This document shows, one piece after another, positions 21,149 through 31,801 of a stretch of 64,000 nt of DNA; position 1 is the first letter of the stretch; each line of letters opens with the position of its first letter. The translations under genes were made by a program, and so were the position numbers. Source of the stretch: Akanthomyces muscarius (taxonomy: Eukaryota > Ascomycota > Sordariomycetes > Hypocreales > Cordycipitaceae); contig NC_079243.1 in the NCBI RefSeq assembly GCF_028009165.1, forward strand, positions 124,001 through 188,000, read 5' to 3'. A model generated the notes under the pieces. That model searched no databases. It saw nothing but the letters and a program-made list of their open reading frames with translations, and was not told the origin of the DNA.

Positions 21149-22320
21149 CCTACTGTGACTTAGTAAATAAGCCATCGTTACATCGGGCTCACGCATACCA
21201 CACGCAGAACGAGTCGGCGGCCAGCGTAGGCTATATTTGTGACTTTTAATGCTGACGGAGCTTTCCGCCATTCTGTGTACATAATTTCTCACAATGATAT
21301 TGTGTTTCACCTGTTAACTATCAAGTTCATGGCCGAGGTGACGCGCATTCCAGTCCAAGTTCATTTACCGAAATGTCTATCGCTCCTTTTTATCTCTATT
21401 CTTTACACATCCAAAAATAGGGCTGAAACGCCACAACAAATCGAGGCTTGCCAGTGAGCCCCGCACTGGAAAGAGGGGGAAAAAAAGAAAAGGAATACTA
21501 GCTCAGGTCTTAGCCATGAACTCTTAAATAGCTACCGTGTGGCTTCAGCGCGCGCCAATGACTGTCGGCGTCGTAGCACCATAACGACGCAACAATTTCA
21601 GTTGCAACGCCAGCGTCATGACTATTGCTTCAAGTTGTTCATTTGGGTGGTATAGAGACTCTCCCCTGCGCCAGCCACGCCTTTGATGTCAGCTGGCTTC
21701 TCTCTCATAGCTTTTAATTAGCCCTCCACAGCTGTGGCTTCTACTCCTGATTAAAGTGGCTAACTTGTACGACCGTCAAGCAGAGCGATGTCGTCGCGGA
21801 ACACTTGGCCTTCATGCCTGGTCACCGTTGACGGCAGACAAGACGTATGGCAGACACAAAGTGAACGCCTTGCGAAATGGCTCAAAGTCTACTCAAGTGG
21901 CATCGGTGGGATCGTGCTGCTTAATCTCAACGACACAGGGCTGGGCTTGGCTCTCGTCATATATTCGTCAAGATATTATTTCCGTTCTGCAATACCAGCA
22001 GCAACAAACGCCAAGCCCACAGCTCGAAGCAAGCCGCTGAGATACCCGGCCAGCCCTGGTCAATGGGGGCAAATGCACCGAAAGATAAATAAAACACCAA
22101 GATCACAGATTTACACCCCTCTGCCTTCGCGATCGACTGGCCTGCCAAGGGTGGCCTGTTCTCCCTTGGCGGGCGAGGCGGGACCCTTGTGTGCCACGAC
22201 TTGGCAGACACATCCACAGATGCAGGCCCTGCCCTTTTGCATCACACACAGAACTTCATTCCCTCTTTCATTTGTTCTCTAGATAATTCTCACTCAATTC
22301 ATTTGGCGTTATTGTTCAAA
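21149..22320. other. Spacer downstream of the HET gene
   Basis: Short frames only; a 164-codon plus-strand frame at 21788-22282 has no domain I recognise and a low-complexity second half. It probably includes the 3' UTR and terminator of the minus-strand HET gene. Confidence 0.4.
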
Positions 22321-24867
22321 TCATCGAACGATCCAATTACTGACCACGCCGCCCACCTCTGGCACCAAGATTGCAGTATTCTCAGTCAGCGAGGTGTCCT
22401 GTATTTCCTTCCATTCCTCTAAAGAAACCGCTTCAAGCTGCATCCGCGCAACAAAACATCCAGTGCTGGTCATCTCCACGTCCGTATCTTCCTGCGACAC
22501 TAGCTCGCGTATAGAGGACGAGGCATCTTGAGCAGACTGTCGAACCACTTTATTAAGTAGAACGGCCTTCTTGAAAACTCCTGAGCCGTCCCTGTGCACT
22601 AGGCTTTGTTCCATGAGAATCCCAAAATCCGCATTTCTCCCGGGTTGGAATTCCCACGGAATCGTGCCATGGTACGAAACACGAAATGTAAAGCTAAAAT
22701 CTGAGCTGTCGTAGTTACCAAAAGGTGACAAGTCAGACAGAAGACCCTCTAATGTTTTTTTTGTCTCGGCTATGTGTGCCTGGTTGTTTTCTTCCCCAGG
22801 CTGCACATACATGAGCCACGAATCCTTGACATAAAAAACTGGCGGGACCGGACCATTTGGCCTCTTGAGCAGGAATCCCCAGTTCCGCACCAAGAGCCCT
22901 CCATTTGACCCTAGGAGCCGTCCAGTGGTGGTGAGCTCGAGTGACTGTGTCAAGGTTTGTCTCATCCCCAGCAAGGAGCTGGGTGCCCATCGAAATCCAT
23001 CATCCTCCAGTCTGCGTCCGTCAAGGAACAGCAGCCCAACGGGGACATGTGATAGCTGTTGATAAAGGTTCAGCATCTTCTGTTGCGGCGTCTCTCCTGC
23101 AAAAATAATGTCCGTTGTATTTAGATCGAGGATGCCACCGATGCATAGGGCTTCGTCAGAGAGCTCCGACGTATCACGATAGCAAAGAAGAGGGCTAACA
23201 CGCCCAAGCCGTATAGAATGGCCCGCGTCTTTCAAATCAAGAACAACATCGCACAGATGCATGGGCAATTCATCTGCAGCCTGATATGGGTTGCCAAAGA
23301 GCTCACTATTGTATGCTGATTGAACAAGGTTCCGCATTGAGAACGATCCATCCGCAAATCGGAGCAGCAGATTTTTTGCAAGCGCGCCTTCCTGCAACGT
23401 CCATAGCCGTTGAAACCATGGAGATACGAATAAACGTATATATAGCTCCCTAAGTCTCGAGTTAATTGTTTCGAAACTAGGGTTATCATTGCTGCCTGCA
23501 TCACCTGCATGGCCAGCATTTGCAATTGGAAACGGACATGGTATCCGCTGCAGCTCTTCATCCAGGACCAAAACGCTGTATGCGTTACGGTAGACATCCT
23601 TCATACGAGCTATCGCATGCTTTTTGACGTCTCTGGGGGCTAGCGGTACGCACAGAGTATCGATCCAGAATAAAACAACCTCAGTATCGTCAGTGCCATA
23701 GATTTCTGCCACCAAGTGCCAAATGTTGGTGAACTGGCACCGGGTGAGAGCATTCGATGTCCTGTTTCCTAGCCCTTGGGCCCAGATATGCGAAATAGCA
23801 ATGTAATCCGACCCGTTATCAGGAACCAGTGAAGGTTGAATCAAGTTTCCTTTCTTTTCAACCCTGACTAAGGGTATCTGACCCAACCCTACCAATGTCG
23901 CGACATCAGCTGTCAGAAACTGCACTTCCCCACAGCCGCCGCAGTCTGGTCTGTGCTGAGGGCGGTAAAGGTTATTGTCTATCTGGTACGCACGGCATTT
24001 CTCTCGAGTGCAGCCGTCATGTCCCCTGGCAGTGTTTAGACGAAGGCGTTGAACCTGCGAGGTGAAGTACATCGCCGAATCAGACAGCTCCTTCAGCCTT
24101 TCGATTTCCATTGGACACCAGCCACTCTCTTCCAGTTTGCTGACGGTATAATCGGCCGGACCCCACGAAGGTACATCACGAGGCATGTACGGTATCTGGC
24201 CGGAAATAATGCTCTCTCCCAACGACTCATCCGAGCCGAAATGTCCGAGTAATGTGTCCGCAACATATTGCGGTATAACTGATGATTTGGCCGTGTTCAG
24301 AGTAGAGCCCAAAACTATGATCGAGAGGCAAATCTCTGGGAGAACTGTCGGCTGTTGAGCGCGGGGGAGGGACCATGGCGAGGCCGAGGTCAGCAACTTG
24401 CGTGTGACAGTGACGGCCTCCAGCAAACAATCGTCTATAACGCGCAACCTCGCATACCAAGGGGGTCCGAATAGACTGAAAAGTGTGCTAATTAGGCCAC
24501 GGCCGCTGTTTATTTCGCGTTGGCGCCACCTTCTCAAGTGCTTCCGCAACGGCAACGTCGTGATGCATCTCTGTCCTTTGCTTGTCGTTTGAACAAAGTC
24601 TGCTAGATTGACTTGTTCACCAGCAGTCGTCAATACTTCATGAAGTATGCCGAAAAAAAGCCATGACTGGAAGAATTCATTTAGTTCTGCGCTGCTTCGT
24701 CCTTGGAAATCACCATCCAGCAGGCGGGCCTTGTCAAATCCTCGGCGCTGTGGGAAAGAGGCGAAGCCCTGACCATCGTAAGCGTCTTGAGGATCTGCGT
24801 TGACAAGGTATGGGATTACTGGATGCCGGCTTAAAGGCTGCGCTGGAAGGTGAAGATGATCAACCAT
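22321..24867 (-). CDS. Heterokaryon-incompatibility (HET) domain protein
   Basis: An uninterrupted 848-residue frame with a good ATG context (AAAATGG). The HET domain spans about residues 355-496, with the three signature blocks 'YIAISHIWAQGLGN' (355), 'FWIDTLCVPL' (400) and 'SPWFQRLWTLQEGALAK' (482). Between the second and third lies 'ARMKDVYRNAYSVLVLD'. Upstream, residues 286-312 hold a Cys/His cluster (C286, C291, H305, C309, C312) that could bind zinc. HET domains trigger cell death when genetically different hyphae fuse, and are related in fold to TIR-type signalling domains. No NACHT, WD40 or ankyrin partner is fused to it. No intron is needed. It is intact, unlike most of its neighbours. 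Confidence 0.9.
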   Translation of the reverse strand: MVDHLHLPAQPLSRHPVIPYLVNADPQDAYDGQGFASFPQRRGFDKARLLDGDFQGRSSAELNEFFQSWLFFGILHEVLTTAGEQVNLADFVQTTSKGQRCITTLPLRKHLRRWRQREINSGRGLISTLFSLFGPPWYARLRVIDDCLLEAVTVTRKLLTSASPWSLPRAQQPTVLPEICLSIIVLGSTLNTAKSSVIPQYVADTLLGHFGSDESLGESIISGQIPYMPRDVPSWGPADYTVSKLEESGWCPMEIERLKELSDSAMYFTSQVQRLRLNTARGHDGCTREKCRAYQIDNNLYRPQHRPDCGGCGEVQFLTADVATLVGLGQIPLVRVEKKGNLIQPSLVPDNGSDYIAISHIWAQGLGNRTSNALTRCQFTNIWHLVAEIYGTDDTEVVLFWIDTLCVPLAPRDVKKHAIARMKDVYRNAYSVLVLDEELQRIPCPFPIANAGHAGDAGSNDNPSFETINSRLRELYIRLFVSPWFQRLWTLQEGALAKNLLLRFADGSFSMRNLVQSAYNSELFGNPYQAADELPMHLCDVVLDLKDAGHSIRLGRVSPLLCYRDTSELSDEALCIGGILDLNTTDIIFAGETPQQKMLNLYQQLSHVPVGLLFLDGRRLEDDGFRWAPSSLLGMRQTLTQSLELTTTGRLLGSNGGLLVRNWGFLLKRPNGPVPPVFYVKDSWLMYVQPGEENNQAHIAETKKTLEGLLSDLSPFGNYDSSDFSFTFRVSYHGTIPWEFQPGRNADFGILMEQSLVHRDGSGVFKKAVLLNKVVRQSAQDASSSIRELVSQEDTDVEMTSTGCFVARMQLEAVSLEEWKEIQDTSLTENTAILVPEVGGVVSNWIVR

Positions 24868-25838
24868 TTTCTTCTACGTGATGGAAGCAAATAGTTTCAT
24901 TGGGTATGAAAGATATTTGGATATTGTCAATATTGATTTAGCAGCTGTAATAATATCATGGCTTATATATCTCTCTCTATGATCCTGTTGCTGGCGGCAA
25001 AAGACTGGCTGTCTGCATGTGAGACAAGGCCTGGAACGTTAAAGAGCCAGCCATCACCCAGCCTCAAAATGTCAGCACACAAACTTTGATCAATTTGCCA
25101 GTCGTGTGATCTCCGCCGCAAACACTGGCGCCACCACAGTGTGCGTATCAGCCGCAGCTGAAAATTCTCGCGCTTCGTCTGCCGCCTCAATCTTACTTCT
25201 GTATCAAGTGACTCCAGCCAGCGACGCCATCAAGGGCTGAACTGTGTCCACAGCGCGTGACAACTGCCACAAAACGCTTATTGTGAGGTCATTATTCTAC
25301 TTCTCATTAGAAACGTGAAGGGGCGAGCCGCCGGAGCCCCGCCTGCCCAATGCCCATGTTGAGAACCATGGGAATTGCAAAACCATGGGAATCGCATAGA
25401 CCCCTTAAAAAAAGAGGTTAGGAGAAAGTCGTGCGTGGTCTCCGCTTCCCAAATAGCGATGACGTAGAAGCGCAGTAGAGATTTTAAACAACAATGTCAG
25501 TTTTCCAACACGGCACCACCATCTAAAGCCGGATACCCTTCAGTCAGTCTCAGTGATGTGTGTCCTAGTCGCTAGCATTTTTTTGCGTCTCACAGAGAAT
25601 ACTACTATTAAAAGAAGCCGGATTCGCCTACTTGCCCAAGACTTGACGCACAGCTGCACATCAACTTCTTGTACAAAAATAGCCTCGAAAGAGCATTCAA
25701 CAGATGATCAGCTTCCACATCAACCCAAAAACCCTTCTTTCTTCTCTAATTGCGTACTCAATGACAATCTGAACAGACCAAAGCATGACTCATACGTGCT
25801 CCTGGGAGATGCCGGAGGATGCAGCGGTTAACGCTGCG
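24868..25838. other. HET upstream region, nothing recognised
   Basis: This includes the likely promoter of the minus-strand HET gene. A short minus-strand frame at 24963-25190 resembles nothing I can name. Confidence 0.4.
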
Positions 25839-26634
25839 CCGTCCTGTTTTGCATGCACGGAAAACGCTCCTAGCCTTTTCTGCTCCGCGAACTGCATCTG
25901 TTCAGATTGCACCATAAAAGAGTTACCACCAGCCGACCAATAGCCGCCCCTGCGAGCTCAAAATTCACCTGCGACGCGGCATTGCAACGTTCATCCAGGC
26001 CATGTCGCTGCCTCCCTGGCTTTTACGTCAACGACCATCAGCAACGTCGATGCCGAAAGAGCTATTTCTAGCTGCTTTGAGCCAGTTTCTACGCCCAACT
26101 CCGCCCTTCCCTTTTTGAACATCGGTCCGCAAACAGGCGACAACCTGTGGTCCATTACCGCATCGTCACACAGTCTCGACTTCGAGTGGCCGGAGCCATA
26201 CCTTTCACGATGCGCAGCCACGCAAGAGAGACCCACAACTAAACATGCAAAGCAAACAAATAGCCTTGTAAGGGCCAAGCCTCTCAGGGAGCTTTGTTCG
26301 CGAGCGGCTGTCTTCAACAACGGCCCCTTTTCCCCTGTAAGCGGCAATGGATCGATAACGAAAAGACAAACAACTAGCATAATGGGCGACTTGGTTTCAA
26401 TGGAGCAGCAGTTGGCCTTGCATACAAGGCAACAATTACAAGTGCTCGGCTATGAAACCGTGGACAATAGCATTTCTGCCGAGCGCGGCAACATACGGAA
26501 CATGAGGGACAAAGGGCACATATAGGGGCTTGTAAAAACAAATATGGTAATAATCCGGACGGCGTCAAGGCCTCGGCACAGATTTTGAAAATAATTTTTC
26601 ACTCCACATTTGATGCAGCGCTCGTGTGTGCTGG
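25839..26634 (+). repeat. Duplicated relic with Ecl1-like zinc motif, copy A
   Basis: This 796-bp unit is repeated, diverged, at 47936-48601, with similarity running through coding and flanking bases. One frame reads 'CFACTENAPSLFCSANC', a CX2CX7CX3C pattern like fungal Ecl1/life-span regulatory factors, but hits a TAG about 30 residues later. A second frame at 26115-26525 continues ('TGDNLWSITASSHSLDFEWP', 'RCAATQERPTTKHAKQTNS'). Copy A keeps about 130 nt near its end that copy B has lost. The frames are broken, so no product is expected. The Ecl1 assignment is tentative; a non-autonomous element that captured coding DNA is another reading. Confidence 0.5.
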
Positions 26635-26674
26635 CTTGAGGTGCGCGCCTTCTATGTTGTAGACATCAGGTCAG

Positions 26675-27318
26675 AGTAAAGCCGGCTCTGACAATTTGTC
26701 CACACGGACCTCATGGTCTCCTTCAGAACCAAGGAGCTATGGGTATTGGAAGGTCTGCCTTTCAAACAACGGTGGCTGGTTGCGGAGGTTTTTCTCCCTG
26801 CCTGAAGGCAAGCTGCTCGTCAGCCTCTGATTCCTTCCTGAGGGTTTTTCCCTACCGCCGCCCCTGCACTATTTCTATTGCTCGGTTGCTGGAGGATAGA
26901 CTGCGGCAGCAGTGTTAGTGCGAGAGCGAGAGAATTCTGACCACGAAAACCACGGGTTCAGGGCTCCTGCTGGTCCCCTTCAAAGACCAGGTGACAACAG
27001 TTGTTGACGCGACGCAAATACGGCGGCAAACGTGGGCGCATCCGGCCAACATCATCGTGATCCCGCTGACGGGTAGCGATTAAGACAGCCATATGCCATT
27101 GGGCGCGAAACTGCTACGGCTGGAGGACAGTTATGTGGGGGAATTCCCCAAGGGTATTCCGTTGTGAGCATGAGTGCGACTTGTCGCGGTCTGTGGAAAC
27201 CTACTTAGCGGGAGCAATCATGTAGCAGTAGTCTATTGATAGCTCGATAGCACGTCTAAAGCCTACTCTAGGGCGCAGTACAGACGTAAATCACACACAC
27301 ACACACGCGCGCGCGCGA
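26675..27318 (+). mobile_element. SINE-like retroposon, copy 2 (5'-shortened)
   Basis: It matches copy 1 from its position 20492 ('gtaaagccgg') to the tail, about 617 bp before a (CA)n(CG)n run. The copies differ at scattered bases and by small indels. The first roughly 155 bp of copy 1 are missing, which fits 5' truncation. It lies 40 bp downstream of repeat copy A. No target-site duplication is evident. Confidence 0.8.
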
Positions 27319-27642
27319 CTGGTTCGGTCGCCGTATGCATGGCAAGCACTGACTGATGCTTATTAACACAATGGCTTGTTGTTTCGTCACTTCCATGTCG
27401 TTAATAGTGATATCTACAGATCTTCTGCGAGGTCATCTCTTCCGCACCCGCCTGACTGCACCTACTGGACAATCAGCGCTCAACACCGCCAAGCGGCGCG
27501 AAACAGGTTGACAAGAGACGTGCATCCAATTCCCAAACAAAAAGGCACAAGTCCAATATAAAAAAGAAAGCGCACTCCCACGAACTATTTGAACAAACCA
27601 TCCTTTCCCAGCCGCCCGCCGTCAAATCGTCAGCCACTAGGA
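27319..27642. other. Spacer, nothing recognised
   Basis: No gene or repeat identified between the retroposon tail and the HEAT fragment. Confidence 0.4.
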
Positions 27643-27963
27643 CTAGTTATATGACAAGCTCTCCCCGCCACTAGTTGATGGACAGTCGGCTGGCCGCGCT
27701 CCGTTTATCCATTTCCTAATTTTATTCTGTTGGATATCGATAGAGATTTCCGTAATGCGGTCGCGCATATTGACATAGGAGTTGTCTTTTGCAATATACC
27801 AACTTACTTGTTCCTCAAAACTTCGCTCGAGTAAAGCCTTATGGAGAGACGGGATGAAATGTCCCTTAACTAGGGTGCAACAGAATTGTTCGCATCTCTG
27901 CATGAAGACTTCGAGAGCGGCGCTTCGCACGTCCTGGTCCTCGTCGCCGAGCCGCGTGATCAT
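27643..27963 (-). pseudogene. HEAT-repeat protein fragment
   Basis: A 106-residue minus-strand frame begins with 'ITRLGDEDQDVRSAALEVFM', a textbook HEAT helix pair (L-D-D-x-D-V-R-x-A-A). A second, weaker unit follows ('RDRITEISIDIQQNK'). HEAT arrays are binding scaffolds and in fungi are often part of NACHT or ankyrin-NACHT proteins. Nothing upstream or downstream continues it, and its N-terminal end overlaps the start of the plus-strand oxidoreductase pseudogene. It is therefore a fragment caught at a rearrangement junction. Confidence 0.5.
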
Positions 27964-29142
27964 CGGCGCCTCCTTTGCTGGCCACTACGCTGCCCGCCTT
28001 CTCGCGCGCTCGCTACCTGCCGACAGCAAGTATCGTGTCGTTGTCATCGAGCCCAACAGCCACTTCCAGTTCACCTGGGTGCTGCCGCGCTTCTGCGTCA
28101 TCCCCGGCGGCCACGAGCACAAGGCATTTGTCCCGTACGGCAAGTACGCCGATGCGGCGGACGGCGCGCTGCACTGGATCAAGGACCGCGCCGTCCGCAT
28201 TACCGAGTCGGCGGTGGTGCTGCAGGACGCCGACGAGAGCGTGCCCTATGAATACCTTGTGATTGCGACGGGCGCGGCTGTGCAGGATGGCTTGCCGTCG
28301 CGAGTGAACAATACGGAAAACGCCGAGGGTGTGAAGCTTCTACAAGCCATGCAGCAGCGGATCGCGAAAGCGGACACGGACGGTCGTCGTCGTGGGCAGG
28401 GGCGCGGCGGGCGTCGAGGTGGCCACTGATGCGAAGAGCTTTTACCCGGACAAGCACATTATTTTGGGGCATATTCGTGCGGCCGTCATGCATCGGTTTG
28501 GAAAAGACTTGTAGACGGCGGTACTAGAAGGTTTGAAGCGGCTTGAGGTTGAAGTGATTCTGGAAGATCGTGTGATTGAAGAGGACGATACCAACGGCAC
28601 CGTGACGCTGAAATCGGGCCGTAAAATTGAGCGCAACTATTTTGTGAGTTTTGGCGACTGTGATTGTATTTTGCAGCTACTAACAGGAGAATGAAGATTA
28701 ATTGTACTGGCCAGAAGCCCAACTCATCCATACTCGCGACACTCGCGCCAGCCTCTACTTCCACTTTAGGTTATATCAAAGTGAAGCCGACTCTGCAATG
28801 AACCGACGAGAAATTCCAAAATATCTACAGCTGCGGCGATGTCACCGATACTGAAGTCCCTACACCAAATGCGCGTTCAGCCATGCAGCAGTCTGTGGTG
28901 GCCGCCGAGAATATTCTGCTCGCCATCGACGGCAAGGCACCGAAGCACGAATACCGGCACGCCTGGCCTGAGAGCCTCATCAAGCTGACCCTGGGATTGG
29001 TAAGTCTTGAGACTTAGAATTAACCTGAAAATTTCCGAGCACTGACACAGACCAGGATCGCTCAGTCACACATTTGAGTGATGGGAAATCCGACATCCTC
29101 TGGAGAAGCAAGGAGACGGAAGATGCCCTGATGGTGGCTTAA
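27902..29142 (+). pseudogene. AIF/AMID-like FAD-dependent oxidoreductase, pseudogene
   Basis: The N-terminal Rossmann motif is 'VIIGASFAGHYAARLLA' with 'EPNSHFQFTWVLPRFCVIPG', typical of fungal AMID-like (AIFM2-type) NAD(P)H oxidoreductases. A frameshift near 28375 precedes the NAD-binding 'VVVVGRGAAGVEVA'. An in-frame TAG follows 'HRFGKDL' (near 28513). After an intron starting at 28644 the frame gives 'NCTGQKPNSSILATLAP', a TGA in 'KPTLQ*TDEK' (near 28799), then 'NIYSCGDVTD' (FAD-binding). A second intron (29000-29055) leads to the final 'DRSVTHLSDGKSDILW' and TAA at 29142. Two stops and one frameshift make it non-functional. The first 15 codons do not look like the family and come from the HEAT-fragment side of the junction. 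Confidence 0.8.
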
Positions 29143-29280
29143 TGTTGGAGGAGTCTGGGATAGGTCCTTTTTGAAGATGACTATATGCACGAGCAGAAAG
29201 TTGAGAACGAGGTTTAGAAGACATACGCGGACGTAATTAATTCAAATTACGTATTTTATTGATCGAATTTTATACTGTAT

Positions 29281-30162
29281 TTATTCAGACGGGATGAGAG
29301 AGGCAGTCCAAACGTCCATGGTGCGAGTTTTGCGACCATCCATAGCAGCGTAAGAGGCAATCACAGCTTCGCGCGAAGAAATCAGCATTTCCTTGACACG
29401 AGGAGACTGGATACGCTTTTCGACTTCCGCCACGAAGCTCTTGTTTCGCACCTCGCCAGCCTCCCAGGTACCATCGAGCAGGCTTTGAGCGGGGACAATG
29501 TTGGACTCTTCACCAACCTTCCATCCAGCAGCCACGGCCAGCTCCTTGATCCCGGCAGGGCTCAGGAGGCAGCGGATGTTGGCCTCGCTGTCGGGGTTGT
29601 GCGCCTCGAGCGAGGCGCGCGCAATGGCGGCCAGGAGATGGGGCTCGGCGTCGCGCTCCGTCGCCTTGAGGGCGTACTCGGCCACCAGCACGGTGCCGAC
29701 GCGGCCCTTGAGGGCGCGGAACATGGTATCGAGGACGCTGCGGTTGTCAAAGTACCAGATGCAGTGTGTGAAGACGGCGTAGTCCCACTTCTTGTCCGAC
29801 GCGGCCAGGAAGTCCACCGGCTCGGCATTGTGCCAGGTGATGCGGTCGCCGACGGCGCACTTGCTGACAATGGCCTGCGCCTCAGCCAGGGTGCACGGGG
29901 AACCGTAGTCGGGACTGGCGGGGTCCACGGCGTCGACGTGCCCGTCGGCGCCGGCGGCGGTGGCAAGCACAGTAGTGCAGGTGCCCTGGCCGCAGCCAAT
30001 CTCGAGGATCTTGGAGCCGGGGGGGATGCGCCAGGTGTTGATGAGCTGGAGGCGGTGCTCGACCTGCACCTTTTCGACCTGGACGGCCTGTTCGGTGGAG
30101 GTGGGCGAGTAGCGCGCAATGGTTTCCGTGCTGTCGAGCGGGATGGGGGTGAAAGTAGCCAT
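29281..30162 (-). CDS. Class I SAM-dependent methyltransferase
   Basis: An intact 293-residue, single-exon gene. Motif I, 'KILEIGCGQGTCTTVLA' (about residues 51-67), is the glycine-rich SAM-binding loop. The acidic loop follows in 'GHVDAVDPASPDYGSP', and 'WDYAVFTHCIWYFDNRSVLD' fits motifs IV-V of the Methyltransf_25/31 type. The substrate cannot be told from sequence. A (GAT)n microsatellite at 30160-30178 sits on the start codon, so the leader carries repeated ATC before the ATG. GC-rich third positions contrast with the surrounding relic DNA. It stands alone: the oxidoreductase next to it is dead, so a biosynthetic cluster is not supported. Confidence 0.85.
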   Translation of the reverse strand: MATFTPIPLDSTETIARYSPTSTEQAVQVEKVQVEHRLQLINTWRIPPGSKILEIGCGQGTCTTVLATAAGADGHVDAVDPASPDYGSPCTLAEAQAIVSKCAVGDRITWHNAEPVDFLAASDKKWDYAVFTHCIWYFDNRSVLDTMFRALKGRVGTVLVAEYALKATERDAEPHLLAAIARASLEAHNPDSEANIRCLLSPAGIKELAVAAGWKVGEESNIVPAQSLLDGTWEAGEVRNKSFVAEVEKRIQSPRVKEMLISSREAVIASYAAMDGRKTRTMDVWTASLIPSE

Positions 30163-30234
30163 GATGATGATGATGATGTAGTGCTTGTTGGATGTTAGGA
30201 AGAGGGGCTCAATGGTAGGCGGCCCAAGGCTGCT

Positions 30235-30242
30235 CTATATAG
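30235..30242 (-). promoter_or_regulatory. Probable TATA box of the methyltransferase gene
   Basis: CTATATAG lies about 73 bases upstream of the minus-strand ATG at 30162, a usual distance for a fungal TATA element with a short leader. No other element was identified. Confidence 0.45.
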
Positions 30243-31800
30243 TAGTCTCACGACGAAGCTTTTACGTGGTCGAATACGAGTAGGATTCACAGCCGAGATT
30301 AAGATGCAGCTCGATTGGTGCAATCGTTCCACCAATATGCCACGGTGGCGTCGTCTTGCTGCAGTCAGAGCTGCAAGAGCTGCAAGCTGGTCTGGGACTT
30401 GAAGCCGTGAGTCACGGACAAAATGGGCAATTGAACGAGGTTTAGCGCACTAAGTTAGTTAGTGGACAGCCTCGGGGAAGAGGGGGCAGCCCCGCCAGGC
30501 GATGTGGTTTGTGCCGACCCTGCTCCTGCCAACTTCAGCTGTAACTCCTCTTCCCGCCAGTGACCCCAACCATCTAATAATGGCTCCAGAAGCCCAATGT
30601 GGGAATCAAATTTACGACAGTGTGCGAACAGTACAGTACTGTATTTATAATATGTATTGACAGAAAATCGACATGTTGAGGTTTATTTTCAGCCGAGATC
30701 GCCGTAACGCCAGGTTTGGACGATAACCTGATTCCGCCAGCGTGTGAATCAACTTCGGACGGGCTTCTTGAGCCGTTACCAGACACTGATGGTGGAGCAG
30801 GTGGTGTGGGTGGGGTTACCTTTGACCCCCCAACTCTCTGGTCCCGACAGCTTGCTCTTTTCAGGCTGCATAGCAGACAATCCTCTATATTCTGCACAGG
30901 CATGAAACCAGCCTACTAACTGTAGCATAACCCCTGTGAGATCCCCTGTGAAGTCCCCTATGAGGTCCCCTGTGAGGTCCCCTGTGAGGTCCCCTATCTT
31001 TTTTTTTATGGCCGCCAGCACCGTCGACTTGTCTCACCGCTGGCTCCGGCTGTCAACTGGTGGAGGCCAGGCACCCCGGCCACCTGGCCCACGAACGCCG
31101 TTAACCCCGCCAGATTGAACGAACTTAATAAAAAAAAAACGGTGTCGGATGCGGCCGATCACTCCCCAGACAGCCCTGGTGTGCAGGAAACCACGAAAGT
31201 GGGCTTGCGAGATGTGCGACTTCTGCGCCAGACTACCCATGATGGTGGCGTTAGACTTTTGACGCTAGAAAATGCGCAGTGGGTTGATCCATCTGTTGCG
31301 ACCAAATCGTGCGCGAGACTCCCAACGCTGAATGCAATGGCGACTGTACGCGGACTTCCCAGCTATAGATAGATTACCTCACTCCGATAGGACCGAACAC
31401 GATTCAGCCATAGATTCTCGTGCTCGGACCTGAATGCACTTCAATTTGTGCTCCAGCGTTTGACACGACTCGTGGCATGCCCTGGCTCGTGGGGCGCGCC
31501 GGCGTCTTAGTTGCACGAACAAAGGGAGCAAGAAAAATCTATCCTCGCGCCGCGCCAGCCGGAACAGTAGTAGGAAAAGCGAGCGCCCGAAGCACAAAGG
31601 TCCCTCCACTGATGGGTCGGTTCGCCGCTGGGTAGCGGCCACTGAAGGAGCCAGTGCCTTCTTCAGGCTAGCCAATTTGTGAGCGTTGCAGCGCCCGCTT
31701 ATTGCTCCCCATCTTTCCAGGGGCGTGCGTGTTGGCAGGCGTTGGACGCAAGGTGTGGTTGTAATAGAGCTTAGTCGCCAGCTAAGAGCGCCTTCCGTAC
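30243..31800. other. Spacer with decayed sequence
   Basis: No gene is supported. It contains a 12-bp tandem repeat at 30929-31000 and, towards 31380-31800, probably the 3' UTR of the minus-strand LINE relic that follows. Confidence 0.4.
30929..31000 (+). repeat. 12-bp tandem repeat, six units
   Basis: The unit is GTCCCCTGTGAG with single-base variants, repeated six times head to tail and followed by a T-run. It is read in no recognised gene. Confidence 0.75.
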
Positions 31801-31801
31801 C

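Noticed and set aside
29485..30198. 237-codon plus-strand frame opposite the methyltransferase
   Set aside because: A GC-rich gene in mirror image; the product is Gly/Asp/Val-rich low complexity without a recognised domain.
27643..30198. Possible secondary-metabolite cluster (methyltransferase plus oxidoreductase)
   Set aside because: The oxidoreductase is a pseudogene, and no synthase, transporter or regulator lies with them.
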